Shown: one piece after another, positions 1-10,190 of the stretch | Layout: each line of letters opens with the position of its first letter | How positions within the stretch are numbered: the first letter of the stretch is position 1 | Origin: Trichuris trichiura | Taxonomy: Eukaryota; Nematoda; Enoplea; Trichinellida; Trichuridae | DNA length: 64,000 nucleotides | Direction: 5' to 3' | Assembly (NCBI GenBank): GCA_037903355.1 | Contig: JBAJFE010000023.1 | Location: forward strand, 1,860,001-1,924,000 | The notes under the pieces: model-generated | What the model saw: only the letters and a program-made list of their open reading frames with translations | Told to the model about the DNA's origin: nothing | The model's database searches: none | Program-made: the position numbers and the translations under genes

Positions 1-305
1 TTCAACAGAATAACATTAACATATCCAAATGGGAGACCGCTCGCAAATGTTCAACTAATCGTCAACGAAGAAAATGAAGCAGTGCAGTAACGTCGGAAGC
101 GAAATTAACCAGAGGTTGTTTGCCATTACAGACCATCATGTGAACATGGGAAGACGCTTCACTATGAGGTGTGATCATGAGGCACATGTGACCATCATGT
201 GATCATAACTGCTCAGCACTGCAATGAGGTCAAATTGAGGTCACGTGGAAAGCTCATCTTCGCTTCGTGGCGTGAAATGTTGTATGCTTCAGCGAATCAG
301 GTTAA

Positions 306-653
306 TCAAACAACGCAATTAGCTGAGGTCTCCGTAAAGTCACATATATTTCTCCGCACACAGAGCAGCACTGAAACTTTGGCCACTTTTAACAACACCT
401 GAGCATTAAGCGCTTTAAAGGAGCATTCCATAACTTCTCCCAGACGCTTTCGGAGTAGCAAGTACACTGCCAAGAACGTTTTGAGTTGTTTCTCAGAAAA
501 GGCGAGTTCGGAGCACCAAGGTCGATTCGTTTCTTGAAATGGATCGCAGGTATACTGTCGATTATAAGCTTCTGCTTCCAAGGTATGGGCAAGTGAAAAA
601 TGGTCGAACGTCATGTACATAGCGTAGTTGGTGAGCTGCCTTCCATGCTTCAT
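306..653 (-). CDS. hypothetical 115-aa ORF
   Basis: An uninterrupted ATG-started frame of 115 codons on the minus strand, ending in TGA. I do not recognise the product. The composition is protein-like: a central stretch with Phe, Tyr, Trp and several Cys, then a helical Lys/Leu-rich part and a hydrophobic segment near residues 90-100. A pyrimidine-rich run lies just upstream of the ATG, so this could equally be a 3' exon whose acceptor sits near the start codon. No neighbouring exon could be joined with confidence. It may be a small real gene, an exon or chance. Confidence 0.3.
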   Translation of the reverse strand: MKHGRQLTNYAMYMTFDHFSLAHTLEAEAYNRQYTCDPFQETNRPWCSELAFSEKQLKTFLAVYLLLRKRLGEVMECSFKALNAQVLLKVAKVSVLLCVRRNICDFTETSANCVV

Positions 654-871
654 TAGAAAAGAATGTATTGGATGTCCTGATCAATACATGACGAAGCGAA
701 TTGTGAAGGAGTGGGAGAGAGAGAGACGCAACAGGACGACACAAGCGCAGTATTCACACTGACCGCCGCCACCGGCAATGACCGCATTATATACCTTTCC
801 TCTGTGTAAATACATCGGGGCATTACATAATCGTGTGTTTGCCACGTGCTTCCCTAATTGTCGAAGTAAAA

Positions 872-959
872 TGATTGGTCAGTTTGGCCACGGCTAACTT
901 CGATGACCTGCCTCGTGATTGGTCAGTTTGGCCACGGATAACTTCGGTGACCTTCCTCG
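872..959. repeat. two tandem copies of a 44-bp unit
   Basis: The unit starting TGATTGGTCAGTTTGGCC at 872-915 is repeated at 916-959 with about three differences. The copies are head to tail with no spacer. No coding role is visible. Confidence 0.9.
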
Positions 960-1060
960 TGACCGCCGTGATCACATGAGCACTTGTTTATTACACATAG
1001 ATTATGACTAATCAATCGGCAATGCGGAAATGGAAACAACACGCAAGTGTTACTTACCAT

Positions 1061-1281
1061 TCATTTATATGCATCACTGTGGAGGTATATCTGCTGTCTG
1101 ACTTCAACCTGCAGTGGAATTGAAATTGACCACAGACAATGGAAGTTTTTCTCGCTACGATCAAGTTTAACAAGTACCCTTTCAGCCGAAGAGTAAAAGC
1201 AGTCGGGCCAGTCGAATAAACGCTTTTCCATCAACGAAGTACATTGTCTTTCCTGTACAGAACCTTCATACATAACCTGAA
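1061..1281 (-). CDS. candidate coding exon, unknown product
   Basis: On the minus strand, a good 3' splice acceptor (a T-rich tract ending TTGTTCAG) precedes an open stretch of about 70 codons ending in TGA. The encoded segment is rich in Phe, Tyr, Trp, Asp and Cys, unlike typical noncoding translation here. The family is not recognised and no partner exon was identified. It could be the last exon of a gene lying to the right. Confidence 0.22.
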
Positions 1282-1289
1282 CAAAAAGC

Positions 1290-4200
1290 ACGTAGTATTA
1301 TTTTGAAACTTACGCCACGCTCAGCTCCAGCGCTCTTTAGCCTTCCATTAGGCGGACAATGGCTGAGGGGCGCGGATGTATTCTTCTGGTGTGGGAAAAC
1401 AACTGCTGAGTGGTAGGGTGCCTGCTTTTCTGGGCTAAGGATTTAGCCATAATGAAATGGAAAATGGTGCGCGAAAAGGTAGTTTTACATCTTTGCAGCT
1501 ATTAAATGGGGCCACTGGATGGGAAGCAAGTTCAGTAAGCAATAGGTGGTTTTGCTGCGGTTATTTTGACTCGAAACTTAAGGGGAAGGTTTTATACAGA
1601 GTTTACTAAGCATCAACGGTTGACAATAAAACGAAGGGCCTTGATTGAGACTATTAACTACAGCAGTTTGTAATTTAAGTGAACGTTCAAAGTGCATTGA
1701 AATGTGAGCAGACGCATTGGAAAAGGATAAAAGGTATGAAAAAGTATTGAGTGATCAACTGCTGAAATCAGGCAACATTAGCTACGAATTCATGTAAAGC
1801 TGCTGGAGGGTGAACAGAGCAGCAGTCAACGATTTAAAGCTGCCTATGAATCATGATGCATTATGATGCGGTAGAAGGCGAGAAAACTTGAACATTTTTA
1901 AAAATATATTAATGGATTCGAAAATACGAGCGCATTTATGCGCATGAGGCTAAGATTCCATAGAAAGCTTTTGCCTAGAAAAAGACTCTTCATAACATCA
2001 GCCAGCGAAATAATGGCTTACACAATTGGAAGTTTGCTTCGACTTTGCAGTGTTGACCAAAGCGGTTGACGAATATAGCGGGATAGTCATATATCCAAGT
2101 GAAGAGATCGTCAGGGTCAGTTGGTTTGAGGATTTTGGTTGCCTTTTGTCCGGGTCATTAGATGCTTGAATTCTGAATGGATAAATGAATCAACAAAACT
2201 GCACATTAATAGAAAGCCGTCATTTTAATACGCGACCGGACATAAGGAATTCAATAGCGGATAAACTATGATCGCTGGCAAGAATGATAAATTGGAAATC
2301 GTCGTCTATCCAACAATAATTGAGTTCTTCTTGGTTGTTCACATGAAGTGTATACGAGTTCGCGACGGGTATGTAAATTTTAATTTATTTTTTTGCGCTT
2401 TTAGCCTGTTTGTAACTGAAAAAGTAGTATTTAGAAGTCATGCAGCTATGTAATGCAATATCGTCTTCGTACAAGAGCCTACAGCCGATCTCTAAAAATG
2501 TATTTCTTTTTGTGATTGCAATGCTTACAAAGCAACTGACGGCTGTATATGCTTAACGTACTTGAAAATCAAAACAGAAAACAACAGTATGCCTTAATTA
2601 TTCTAACGTATTGTTATGCCGATTGTCATGACAAAAGCATAGCATTAATGAGATAAACATTAATATTAACAGTTTGGATATTCAAGATTTTACTCTTGAA
2701 CTCATAATCACTGAGAATGCCTTATTTTTCTGCAATATCATTGCCATCTGACACTGCACGCTGCGACCTTCAGTTGCTGGTAAAATGAATATTTTCAATA
2801 CGCAGAAGTTTCAAGACGTGCAGAATGGCTGCCTTCAGCAAAAAACTGGAGAAATTCTAACAACAGGAACAACCCGTAAGCGATCCAGGGTGACTGTATA
2901 CTTTAAATCATGTTCAGGTTCGAACCCACCTTGGTGCTCTTGGAAAGGGATATGTTTGTCCCAATTATTATTTTCCGCAAATCCCAACGAAAATTTACTG
3001 ATCCCTGATTCGTATATCGCATGTAAATCCTTCGAATAGTTGTTCGTATTCCATTAACTCCTTTGCTTTGTTCAAAATTTAATTTTCCCTAAAACGACGT
3101 AACGTTGTTGCCATAACACTGCTGATTTTAAATTTCACGAATAGCGCGAGGCAGAGCATGTCGGGCGGGATAAACCATGCTTGCGAAGGGTTAGTTGGGA
3201 TAAAGAAAAAAATTTAAATAATCAAATTTTCCCGTTTTTTGTCTTAATTTTCTACTTTTTTAAGCTTTCTTTCTTCAAGCCGATGTCGAATACACGTCAG
3301 CGATTGATTACAACATACACGGTATAATCATAATGAAAAAGCAAGCCTACTTTTGAAAATTTGTAACAGGCGCTCCCGCGCACGCTAGCTGCTAAACTGC
3401 TCGCATTTTTTTAAGCCTAGAAATTATTCGACTCTGCAAAACAAGTTAGCCAACTGCTAAGCAGTTTAATGCAACAGCAGAATAGGCAACGCTTGTACTG
3501 TTCCTACAAAATATTAATATTTTATCATATTTTTATTTTGTTTTGAGTATATTCATTGCACTGCTTAATTTAATTTAGTTTTTGTAAAAATTTAACTCTA
3601 GTTTTTTCAATTAGGAGCCCGCTGAGTACTGTAGGTACAAAGAAAATTAAGTTTGCTAGCCCAATTAACCACGTTGACTGCGAACAGAAGCCACCACTGA
3701 TTCCAGGTTACCCTTAGGGAGCGTTTACGGTCACTAGAGCGAACAGGTTTTCAATGTAGACGTACCCTCAGGCTGCCTGCTGTTACTTCGCTTAAAAGAA
3801 CTTGATTTTAGTTTCACCTACAGTACTCACTGGCTGTTTTATAGAAAAAATCGTTTTTCAACATTTTATTAAGTTTTCAGTTGGGTAATATTGTCTTTGA
3901 CTGGCAAAATGGAAGCAAAAATAAAAATATCGTTAGCTTTAGCGATTATTGCTTAACCTGTCAATTTAGCATTTCGGAATTCTGTCCCATCAGTCGACTA
4001 AGGCAGTAAAGGCCCAAAAGGCTTTATCTTCCGTTTTGACGATTGTGCATCGTCGCTGCGCATAAATACGTATTAAGGCTGCAAAGAGGCGTGCAATTTG
4101 CCTACATTGACACTGCTGCCACCTATTCATTGGAAAGTGTGCGTAAACATACTTATGTCTATTAAAGGCTTTTAATTATTTGAAAAAACCCTATAAACCC

Positions 4201-4600
4201 TAAAATTCAACTTATAAAGTTAGTTTACCAAATGAAGGATATGGAGAATGTGAACAAACTGAGCACAGCTCGGAAATGTCGTCAATATGCAGTTTCAGGA
4301 AGATACAGCGAATTTTGTGCTTGAAATGTCATATAGTGCTCAAAGGGCATTTATTAGCCTTCCTGTCAGCTCAAAATGAACGCTGCGTTTTTCTTCAGTA
4401 TTAGGTGCGTACAGATCTGGCATTTGCATAAGATTAAGCAACTCATCTTTTACCAACGCGTCAAAAGAGTAGTTTTACATCATCATGCGCTGACAGACAA
4501 ACAAACATGTTGTGCTAAGCTGCGCATTGGTTTTTTTCTTAAAAACAGACGTTACTCCTTCAGGGGAAAAGTTGTTTATGTCCCACTTGGCAAGAAAGGG
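1290..4600. other. intergenic, nothing recognised
   Basis: AT-rich sequence with only short chance frames on both strands. I see no RNA gene, no long repeat and no recognisable exon. A TTCGAAC string near 2919 is not flanked by pairing stems and is not a tRNA T-arm. Confidence 0.6.
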
Positions 4601-4605
4601 CCCAG

Positions 4606-5489
4606 TTAACAAATTAAGCATTCGAGCGGGAAACTACTAGAATTAGCTAAAATTTTTTTCTTTCTGGCTGAATACAAATTAGGAACAGGATTGCAGCGCG
4701 GCCAATTGTTCGGAATTTTTGAAAAAATCAAAATATTACCTTCAAAGTTGATAAGTCCATCGCCGTTGCTATCAGCCGCCGAAATCATCGTGGTGACGTC
4801 CTCGGCGGACAACTCTTCGCCAAGGTTGAGCATAACCGATCGAAGCTCGTTCGGAGATATGAGCCCATCTTTGTTCTGGTCGAAAACCTAACGATAATTA
4901 ACAAAAGTGAAGAGAGGAGAAGGGCACTTTTGCCGCTCGAAAAGGCACCAACTTGAAATATCAAAGCCAACTCCTTTTCTTCGTCCACAGGTACCGACCA
5001 TCTGGACAGGAAGCGGACAAATTCGGAAAAATCAATAGTGCCATCGCCTAAAGTCGTCCACCCATTCCATCAAGTACCCAATGACCGCGTCTACTGACCG
5101 TCAAGGTCAGCTTGTATAATCATCCTGCTAACCTCTTCCTTGGAAGCGGACAGACCCAACGATTGCATAACGCTAAGGAATTCTTGATTCGATATGGAAC
5201 CGTCATTATTGCTGTCGAACATTTGAAAGGCTGCGCGATACTGAGCCAACAATTCATCCGATATTACAATAGGCGGTTTCTTGCTTCCTTTACCGCCGGA
5301 CGGCTGAGAAAAAAAGGGTAACTTGGAACAATTCGTCATACGGTCGACTAAGTTTACCTGAGAACCAGCTGAGGTCACTTTCGATGACGTGGCCTTTTGA
5401 TTAGGACAAAGGTAGCGCAGTCGGCTGTCGTCTTTCCGTGTATCCTTACTTCTGTTGCGAAAATGTCGAGAGGATTTGAACAGAAACAT
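4606..5489 (-). CDS. calmodulin-like four-EF-hand calcium-binding protein
   Basis: A calcium sensor of the calmodulin/troponin C superfamily, predicted at about 213 aa from four exons joined across short introns. The first intron, 54 nt, begins GTAAACTT and ends TTCTCAG. A basic, Ser-rich 50-60 residue N-terminal extension precedes EF loops starting near Asp74 ([12 protein letters not shown]), Asp110 ([12 protein letters not shown]), Asp147 ([12 protein letters not shown]) and Asp183 ([11 protein letters not shown]). The 36-37 residue spacing is that of calmodulin. Loops 1-3 have acidic residues at positions 1 and 12. In loop 4 the codon for position 12 is split by the last intron, and the joined codon reads Ala (Gly if the intron is retained), so that site may be weak. 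The tail is short and ends in Cys. I chose the ATG at 5489; the frame stays open upstream, and an acceptor at about 5515 joins in phase to a possible exon at 5753-5797, so the true start may be further 5'. Confidence 0.85.
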
Positions 5490-5752
5490 CTTGCCGCCGC
5501 TCGCTAAGCTTCTAAAAGAAGAATAAACTAAGAAGAGTCCATTCGGACAACAGTTCAGCATTTGGAATGTTCGCTAGAAAGACAAATGCTCAGTCGAGAC
5601 ACGCCGCGTCGGAAGGATAAGGAGAAAGAGGGAAAGATATGCCCTAATTTGGGCGCTCGTCCGGGGCGGGAAGCGAAAAGACACCCAGCCGCCTTCGCGG
5701 GCCGTAAGCGTTGACCAAATTGGAAAAGCAAACGTTAATTAGATGATGGCAA

Positions 5753-5797
5753 TCATTCACCTTGCAGCGTCGTTTGCGAGTTGCAAATTGAAAAGAG
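5753..5797 (-). CDS. possible upstream exon of the EF-hand gene
   Basis: On the minus strand a short open segment lies between an acceptor (CCCATTCAG) and a donor (CAAG then GTGAATG). It ends in phase 2. The acceptor near 5515 (TTCTTTTAG) opens in the matching phase and runs into the EF-hand reading frame. Phase agreement and consensus sites are the only evidence. No domain is visible, and the exon before it was not found. Confidence 0.25.
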   Translation of the reverse strand, partial: LFSICNSQTTLQGE

Positions 5798-6858
5798 CGT
5801 TCGCTGAATGGGAGAAGGCAATAAGGGCCATTCTCTCGGGAGGCTCAAGAATCTCCATTCATCACGGGAAAACGTCGTGATCATGGGCCTTATGCGAGTT
5901 GACGAGCGAGCGCAAAAAAACTCCTTAGACTTCAATAAAACAAGCTCCATTTACAAATTCGATTTAAACGCGCTTGCGATGCGTAACAGGACGTTCGGGA
6001 GAGAGCAAAAACATTGCTTAAATGTATTTGCCCAAAACGAACTGGACACGTCATCAGTTGCTGATTAACCGAAAAAAAACCGAAGCGAAGAAAGAAAATG
6101 AATATTAATAGATTCGAGCATTTAGGTTGGCCATCGTCGAGCAAGGAGCTCGCGCGCCACACTTAAAGTTAGGCAGCATTTTGCAAAACGCTCGAAATAT
6201 TTCAAAAACAAAAGTCATACTTCATTTTCCGCTTAAATAATTTGCATAGGCAAATAACAAAAGAGTAAAGCCAACTGCGTTCGGTCGGAACTGCCGACAA
6301 TCATATTGGTAAGGGTCCTTCTTTCTTCAAAAGCAATGAATATATGCAAATTTTGTTTTGATAAGACTTTATCTGTTTGAAGGATTGGCCACAAATAGTA
6401 CCTACAAAGCATAGTGGTTTTGGCTGGCTTCAAAGCGCTAAAACACTGAATAAATAAGGCGGGGGCGTATGCTTAGCCTATGCGGGATAGCGCAACCTTT
6501 TTTGAACATTCCAAGCTGATCTGTTCGAATATTGGCGCACCAGCCGAGTTGGATTCTTAAAAAAAGCACTTTTAATTTTTCTTCAAAAAAACGTCGACAT
6601 CTCTCCTTCAAACTGGGCCGAAAAGCTCAATGGAAACTGTCTGCAGTTGGAATGAATCAAAGTCGGCAGCGCTGACAAAAACTGTACTGTTGAATGGAGG
6701 CTCTTTGTCATGAACGTTTTACCCACATTGGAATGCACCGACCATTGGTCCAACGAGACTTCAACTCCGTTAGACGACCAAAAGGGTTGAAAGGCCTATT
6801 TATTTTAAGGCTTAAACTTGAGGCCTCGATTGAAATTACGACTAAAAGCCGTAATCCG

Positions 6859-7618
6859 TCAAATCCGCTCAAGGCAGGCGCATGTATCAATGTACCAGCT
6901 TGAAGAATGGACTTGGAAGGAAGGAAGGAAAAAAGAATACATTCGCAGCGTACGAGTTAAGATGGCTTTAAGGAGCAGTTCATTGATGCAGCGCGAAAGA
7001 TTGAACGTTGTCTTCATTTTTTTTGATCGCAGCGCTCTTTGCCCAAAAGCGACGAACCGCGAAACGGACCAACTTGTCCTTGTCGTCCATTTACGGTAAA
7101 ATGTTTTTGCCAACGATCGCCCATCTGCCATCTATCATTTGCCATTTAAAGTAGGCCTACCTGTCAGCCCAGTCGCTCTCATGAACTGCGCTTAATCGTG
7201 GCCAGTTAACTTGCTTTGAAATTTTGAACTTAAAAAGGAAATAGGCGAAATCTTCCTCCCTTACCGGCCGTAGTAACAATAGCAAAAAAAACTTTTGAAT
7301 ATTGTACAAAACGAACGCGAAGCAAATGTTTGAGCTTACCCGCCGCTGTTGGCTCGTCGACAAAGGCAACCTTGTCGGCTGCTTTGAAAACAAAACACGG
7401 TTCGTCGTCTGCTCAAGAGAAGAGAGCAAAAGGGTTACCGGTTTGCCGGGCAGCCAACTTGAAATCAACGGACAAAAACAAAACATCGCGTATACGAAAA
7501 AGAGAGACGTTGCCTTAAGGGGACCCACCCAATGAGCACCTGACAGTCCTCTTTCGACGATACGAATATTTCGAAACCGATTACCTACTACAGCCTGCCG
7601 GCATTGTCGTATTTCCAT
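6859..7618 (-). CDS. multi-exon gene of unknown function (partial model)
   Basis: Starting from an ATG at 7618, several minus-strand exons join in phase across short GT-AG introns and give a continuous protein-like sequence. Exon 1 encodes MEIRQCRQAVVGNRFRNIR and on to GLSG. Exon 2 runs from NVSLFRIRDVLFLSV to RQTD. Exon 3, about 7343-7406, encodes DEPCFVFKAADKVAFVDEP. A further exon near 7157-7210 includes VNWPRLSAVHESDWAD. Every junction keeps phase and uses consensus sites, which is unlikely by chance. Downstream, an IQLGWC string near 6505-6560 resembles a SPRY-domain core strand, but I could not join it cleanly. I do not recognise the family. The Tigger transposon lies immediately upstream and the EF-hand gene downstream on the same strand. 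The exon count and the 3' end are uncertain. Confidence 0.5.
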
Positions 7619-7868
7619 TCATTAATTGAAATGAATGAACAATCTCTCTTAGGCCAACCTGGCATTGGCAATACCGCTGACGTTAAGCAATAGAAATAAG
7701 TCCCTATGGAGAGATGAGGTCACAAAAAGGGGAGTTGTTCGTCTTGCATAAATGGGAGATAAAAAAATGATTAAACTACGGAACCGTCAGCCAACTTTGT
7801 CGTCGACTAGGTCGCCTAGATTTTTCGAGCTCTTCCCGCGACTGGTTCCTACGTTAAATGAGAATATA

Positions 7869-7896
7869 CAGTAGAACCTCCGCAAGTTGACCACCC
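7869..7896 (+). repeat. left terminal inverted repeat of the Tigger element
   Basis: Starts CAGTAGAACCTCCG and continues into AGTTGACCACC. It matches the reverse complement of 10161-10188 apart from one extra base. The preceding TA is the target-site duplication. Confidence 0.92.
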
Positions 7897-8078
7897 AAGG
7901 GACCGGAGAAAACTGGTCAACATAGGAGGTGGTCAATATATTGGAACTGTGGGTATAACTGGCTCGGCTGAACAGATTAGCATCTGTATGCGTTTTATTC
8001 TATTGCAGAGCATCAATTGGAGGTCTATTAAACGGTGAGATGCATAAAAATAACACTGTAAAATCATGCATAAGCTTT

Positions 8079-9584
8079 TTAGGGGCTACACTGCTTGCTG
8101 AAAAAGGTATCAATTCTAGTCTGGTGCTTCTTCTTACTGCAAACATAAGCACCAAGGGCGGTCTCCCCGATAGCTACCGCGCTCAGCATCTTTGGACATT
8201 TTTCAGCAGCAAAACACTTCAGCTGCGCTAACACGCGCCCGACGTCCTCTTCCTTCAGCTTCTGTACCATTTCCGTCTCATTTTCACTTTCCTCCTCTAC
8301 GTCGTCTTCTGGGCTCAGTCCCGCTTCGGCTAGTATAGACTGAAAGATTGCTTGTGGGTCAGGTTCGGTAGAAGTGGCCAATTCATCATCCATTGAAACG
8401 AAATCTTCGAAGTTTACTCCTTCAATCTCTACTTCGGGAGTGGGACTATCAGGCCGGAGCTCGACATGATCCTCTTCGTCTCTGACGAATCCAGCTCTCC
8501 TGAAGCATTTCCGTATTGCCTCCGGTTGAACCACAGCGTCCAAAGCATTAATGGACGCAGCAATCGTAGTCGCTCCCGCAAATGAGCTGGTGTGTTCTGC
8601 TATGCCAACGATCCACCGCAGAAGCTGGGTCCGGTATTTCGCCTTAAACGTCTTAATTACTCCTTGATCTAAAGGCTGGCTCTTTGAGGTAGTGTTTGGG
8701 GGCAGGAATTTTAACGTGACATTTGTGAGGTCTTTCACGTGGGGATGGCTCGGGCAGTTGTCTACTACCAATAAGATGGAACGTTTCATTCGCTTCATCT
8801 GTCCGTCGACACTTCTTACCCACTGTTCGAATATGGCGGCTGTCATCCAGGCGGATTTATTTGATCTCCAAGTGGCAGGGAGGTCATCAGGCTTCAAGTT
8901 CTTAAAAGCTCGGGGTTTCGTTGACTTACCAATGACCAATGGCTTCAACTTCTCCCCAGTTGCGCTAGCGCAAAGAAGCACAGTGAAGCGTTCTTTGGAG
9001 AGCTTCCCGCTTTTGCATTTATCGCCTTTTAGTACAAGACTTCTATCAGGCATAGCTTTGAAGAACAAGCCGCATTCATCAGCATTGAATATGTCTTCTT
9101 CCTTAAAGCCACTGGCGAAATGACGAAATTTCAAGATGAAGTCTTCCAAGACCTCGACGGGAACTTCGCTAGATTCGCCGCATAAGATTTTCTGAGAAAT
9201 CTGATAACGGAGCTTGAACTTTGCCAGCCAACCGTTTGATGCTTGGAAACCTGTGAAACCGAATTCCACGGCGAATTTTCTAGCAATTTCCTGGATCATT
9301 GGGCCAGAGATGCGTGCATTAGCTGCTCTCATTTGCTTAAACCAATGTAACGCTGCTTCATTGACTTGGTCCAGGGAGGTTCTCCTTTTTCTTCGCTGCG
9401 CGTCTCCGCTTTCCTTCTCATATCTTTCCAAGTACTCACGTTTACGTCTCTGGATGTTGCCAACGGTAGTCTTGCTCACATGAAACCGTTCTGCTGTCTT
9501 CCTTTGACTGTTAGTTTCGAGAAAGCGGATAAGATCCACTTTTTCCTTCAGTGCCAACTCTCTCGATTCTTTCCGTTTGGCCAT
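8079..9584 (-). CDS. pogo/Tigger transposase (DD30D), intact, with C-terminal PIP box
   Basis: A 501-aa transposase that would cut and paste the surrounding element in the nucleus. Residues 1-60 form a psq-like helix-turn-helix and about 68-130 a CENP-B/Tc5-type DNA-binding helix-turn-helix (the YLERYEKE region, then an NGWLAKFK motif). The DDE catalytic domain follows: Asp169 in FNADECG, Asp275 in VVDNCPSH and Asp306 in PLDQGVIK. Thirty residues separate the last two, within the range for Tigger. After about residue 380 comes an acidic linker. At residues 488-495, QTRIDTFF is a consensus PCNA-interacting (PIP) box; pogo transposase is known to bind PCNA through such a motif. Intronless, as expected. 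No stop or frameshift interrupts the frame, so it may be active. Confidence 0.96.
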   Translation of the reverse strand: MAKRKESRELALKEKVDLIRFLETNSQRKTAERFHVSKTTVGNIQRRKREYLERYEKESGDAQRRKRRTSLDQVNEAALHWFKQMRAANARISGPMIQEIARKFAVEFGFTGFQASNGWLAKFKLRYQISQKILCGESSEVPVEVLEDFILKFRHFASGFKEEDIFNADECGLFFKAMPDRSLVLKGDKCKSGKLSKERFTVLLCASATGEKLKPLVIGKSTKPRAFKNLKPDDLPATWRSNKSAWMTAAIFEQWVRSVDGQMKRMKRSILLVVDNCPSHPHVKDLTNVTLKFLPPNTTSKSQPLDQGVIKTFKAKYRTQLLRWIVGIAEHTSSFAGATTIAASINALDAVVQPEAIRKCFRRAGFVRDEEDHVELRPDSPTPEVEIEGVNFEDFVSMDDELATSTEPDPQAIFQSILAEAGLSPEDDVEEESENETEMVQKLKEEDVGRVLAQLKCFAAEKCPKMLSAVAIGETALGAYVCSKKKHQTRIDTFFSKQCSP

Positions 9585-10160
9585 AATGCAAACTGCAACC
9601 AGCTTGGTAGCTACTACTGCGTCTATTACTGCGTAAGTCGGGCTATCTTTACTCGCGAAGACACGTTAAGGAAACCTGCCGCACACCTATAGCAAAGCGA
9701 ATGAATAGAACTGAGCTCGACGCGAACGAGTTCAAGTAGGCTCGATTTGTCATATTTCCCTCAATGGGCGAATGCTGCCAACGCGTAGGTGGGAGCTTAT
9801 GTACTTGAGGAAACGCGCAAGCTGTGCCGGCAAGCATAAAAGAAGCATCGTCAAAGCGACGGAATCGGTTCTGTAATCAGGAATCTCCAATGTAGGCTAA
9901 TGAAAAACTTCGCTACGTTGAGTAACAGCACATTAAGGCAATGATGGTTAACATCTGCTAGCGGCTGACACAGAGCAAACTGAAGTGGCCAATTTACAGA
10001 GTGCAAGTTAGCATTGCGTTCATATACCAGGTCACGGCTGAAGCGGTCAACTTCCCACTTACGGTGGTGGTCGACGTATAGAGGTTGTCCTTGCGCTTAT
10101 TAACGTGCTGACCAACCAACTGGTCAAAATTCGGTCAACTTAGGAGGTGGTCGACATAGG

Positions 10161-10188
10161 GAGGTGGTCAACTTCGGAGGTTCTACTG
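10161..10188 (-). repeat. right terminal inverted repeat of the Tigger element
   Basis: Ends GGAGGTTCTACTG, the reverse complement of the left terminus, and is followed by TA. Further copies of the GGTGGTC motif at about 10060-10170 lie just inside. Confidence 0.92.
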
Positions 10189-10190
10189 TA

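Larger units (their letters stand above)
7869..10188. mobile_element. complete pogo/Tigger-family DNA transposon
   Basis: A 2320-bp element. Both ends read CAGTAGAACCTCC when read inward, followed by a near-identical stretch containing AAGTTGACCACC, so these are terminal inverted repeats of about 26 bp. TA dinucleotides flank both ends (7867-7868 and 10189-10190), the target duplication used by Tc1/mariner/pogo elements. Subterminal regions carry several copies of a GGTGGTCAAC/GGTGGTCGAC motif, probably transposase binding sites. The single gene inside is on the minus strand and has no frameshift or internal stop. An intact gene with near-identical termini suggests recent insertion. Confidence 0.95.

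Noticed and set aside
2910..2935. TTCGAAC string resembling a tRNA T-loop
   Set aside because: The flanking bases do not form a T-stem and there is no matching acceptor stem or D-arm.
5958..5990. A short stretch at 5958-5985 resembling one at 11908-11935 (both with TTTAAACGCGCTTGC-like sequence)
   Set aside because: Too short and isolated to call a repeat family; it could be chance in GCG-containing DNA.
8692..9123. 143-codon plus-strand frame, and others at 9214-9692
   Set aside because: Antisense shadows of the transposase gene.
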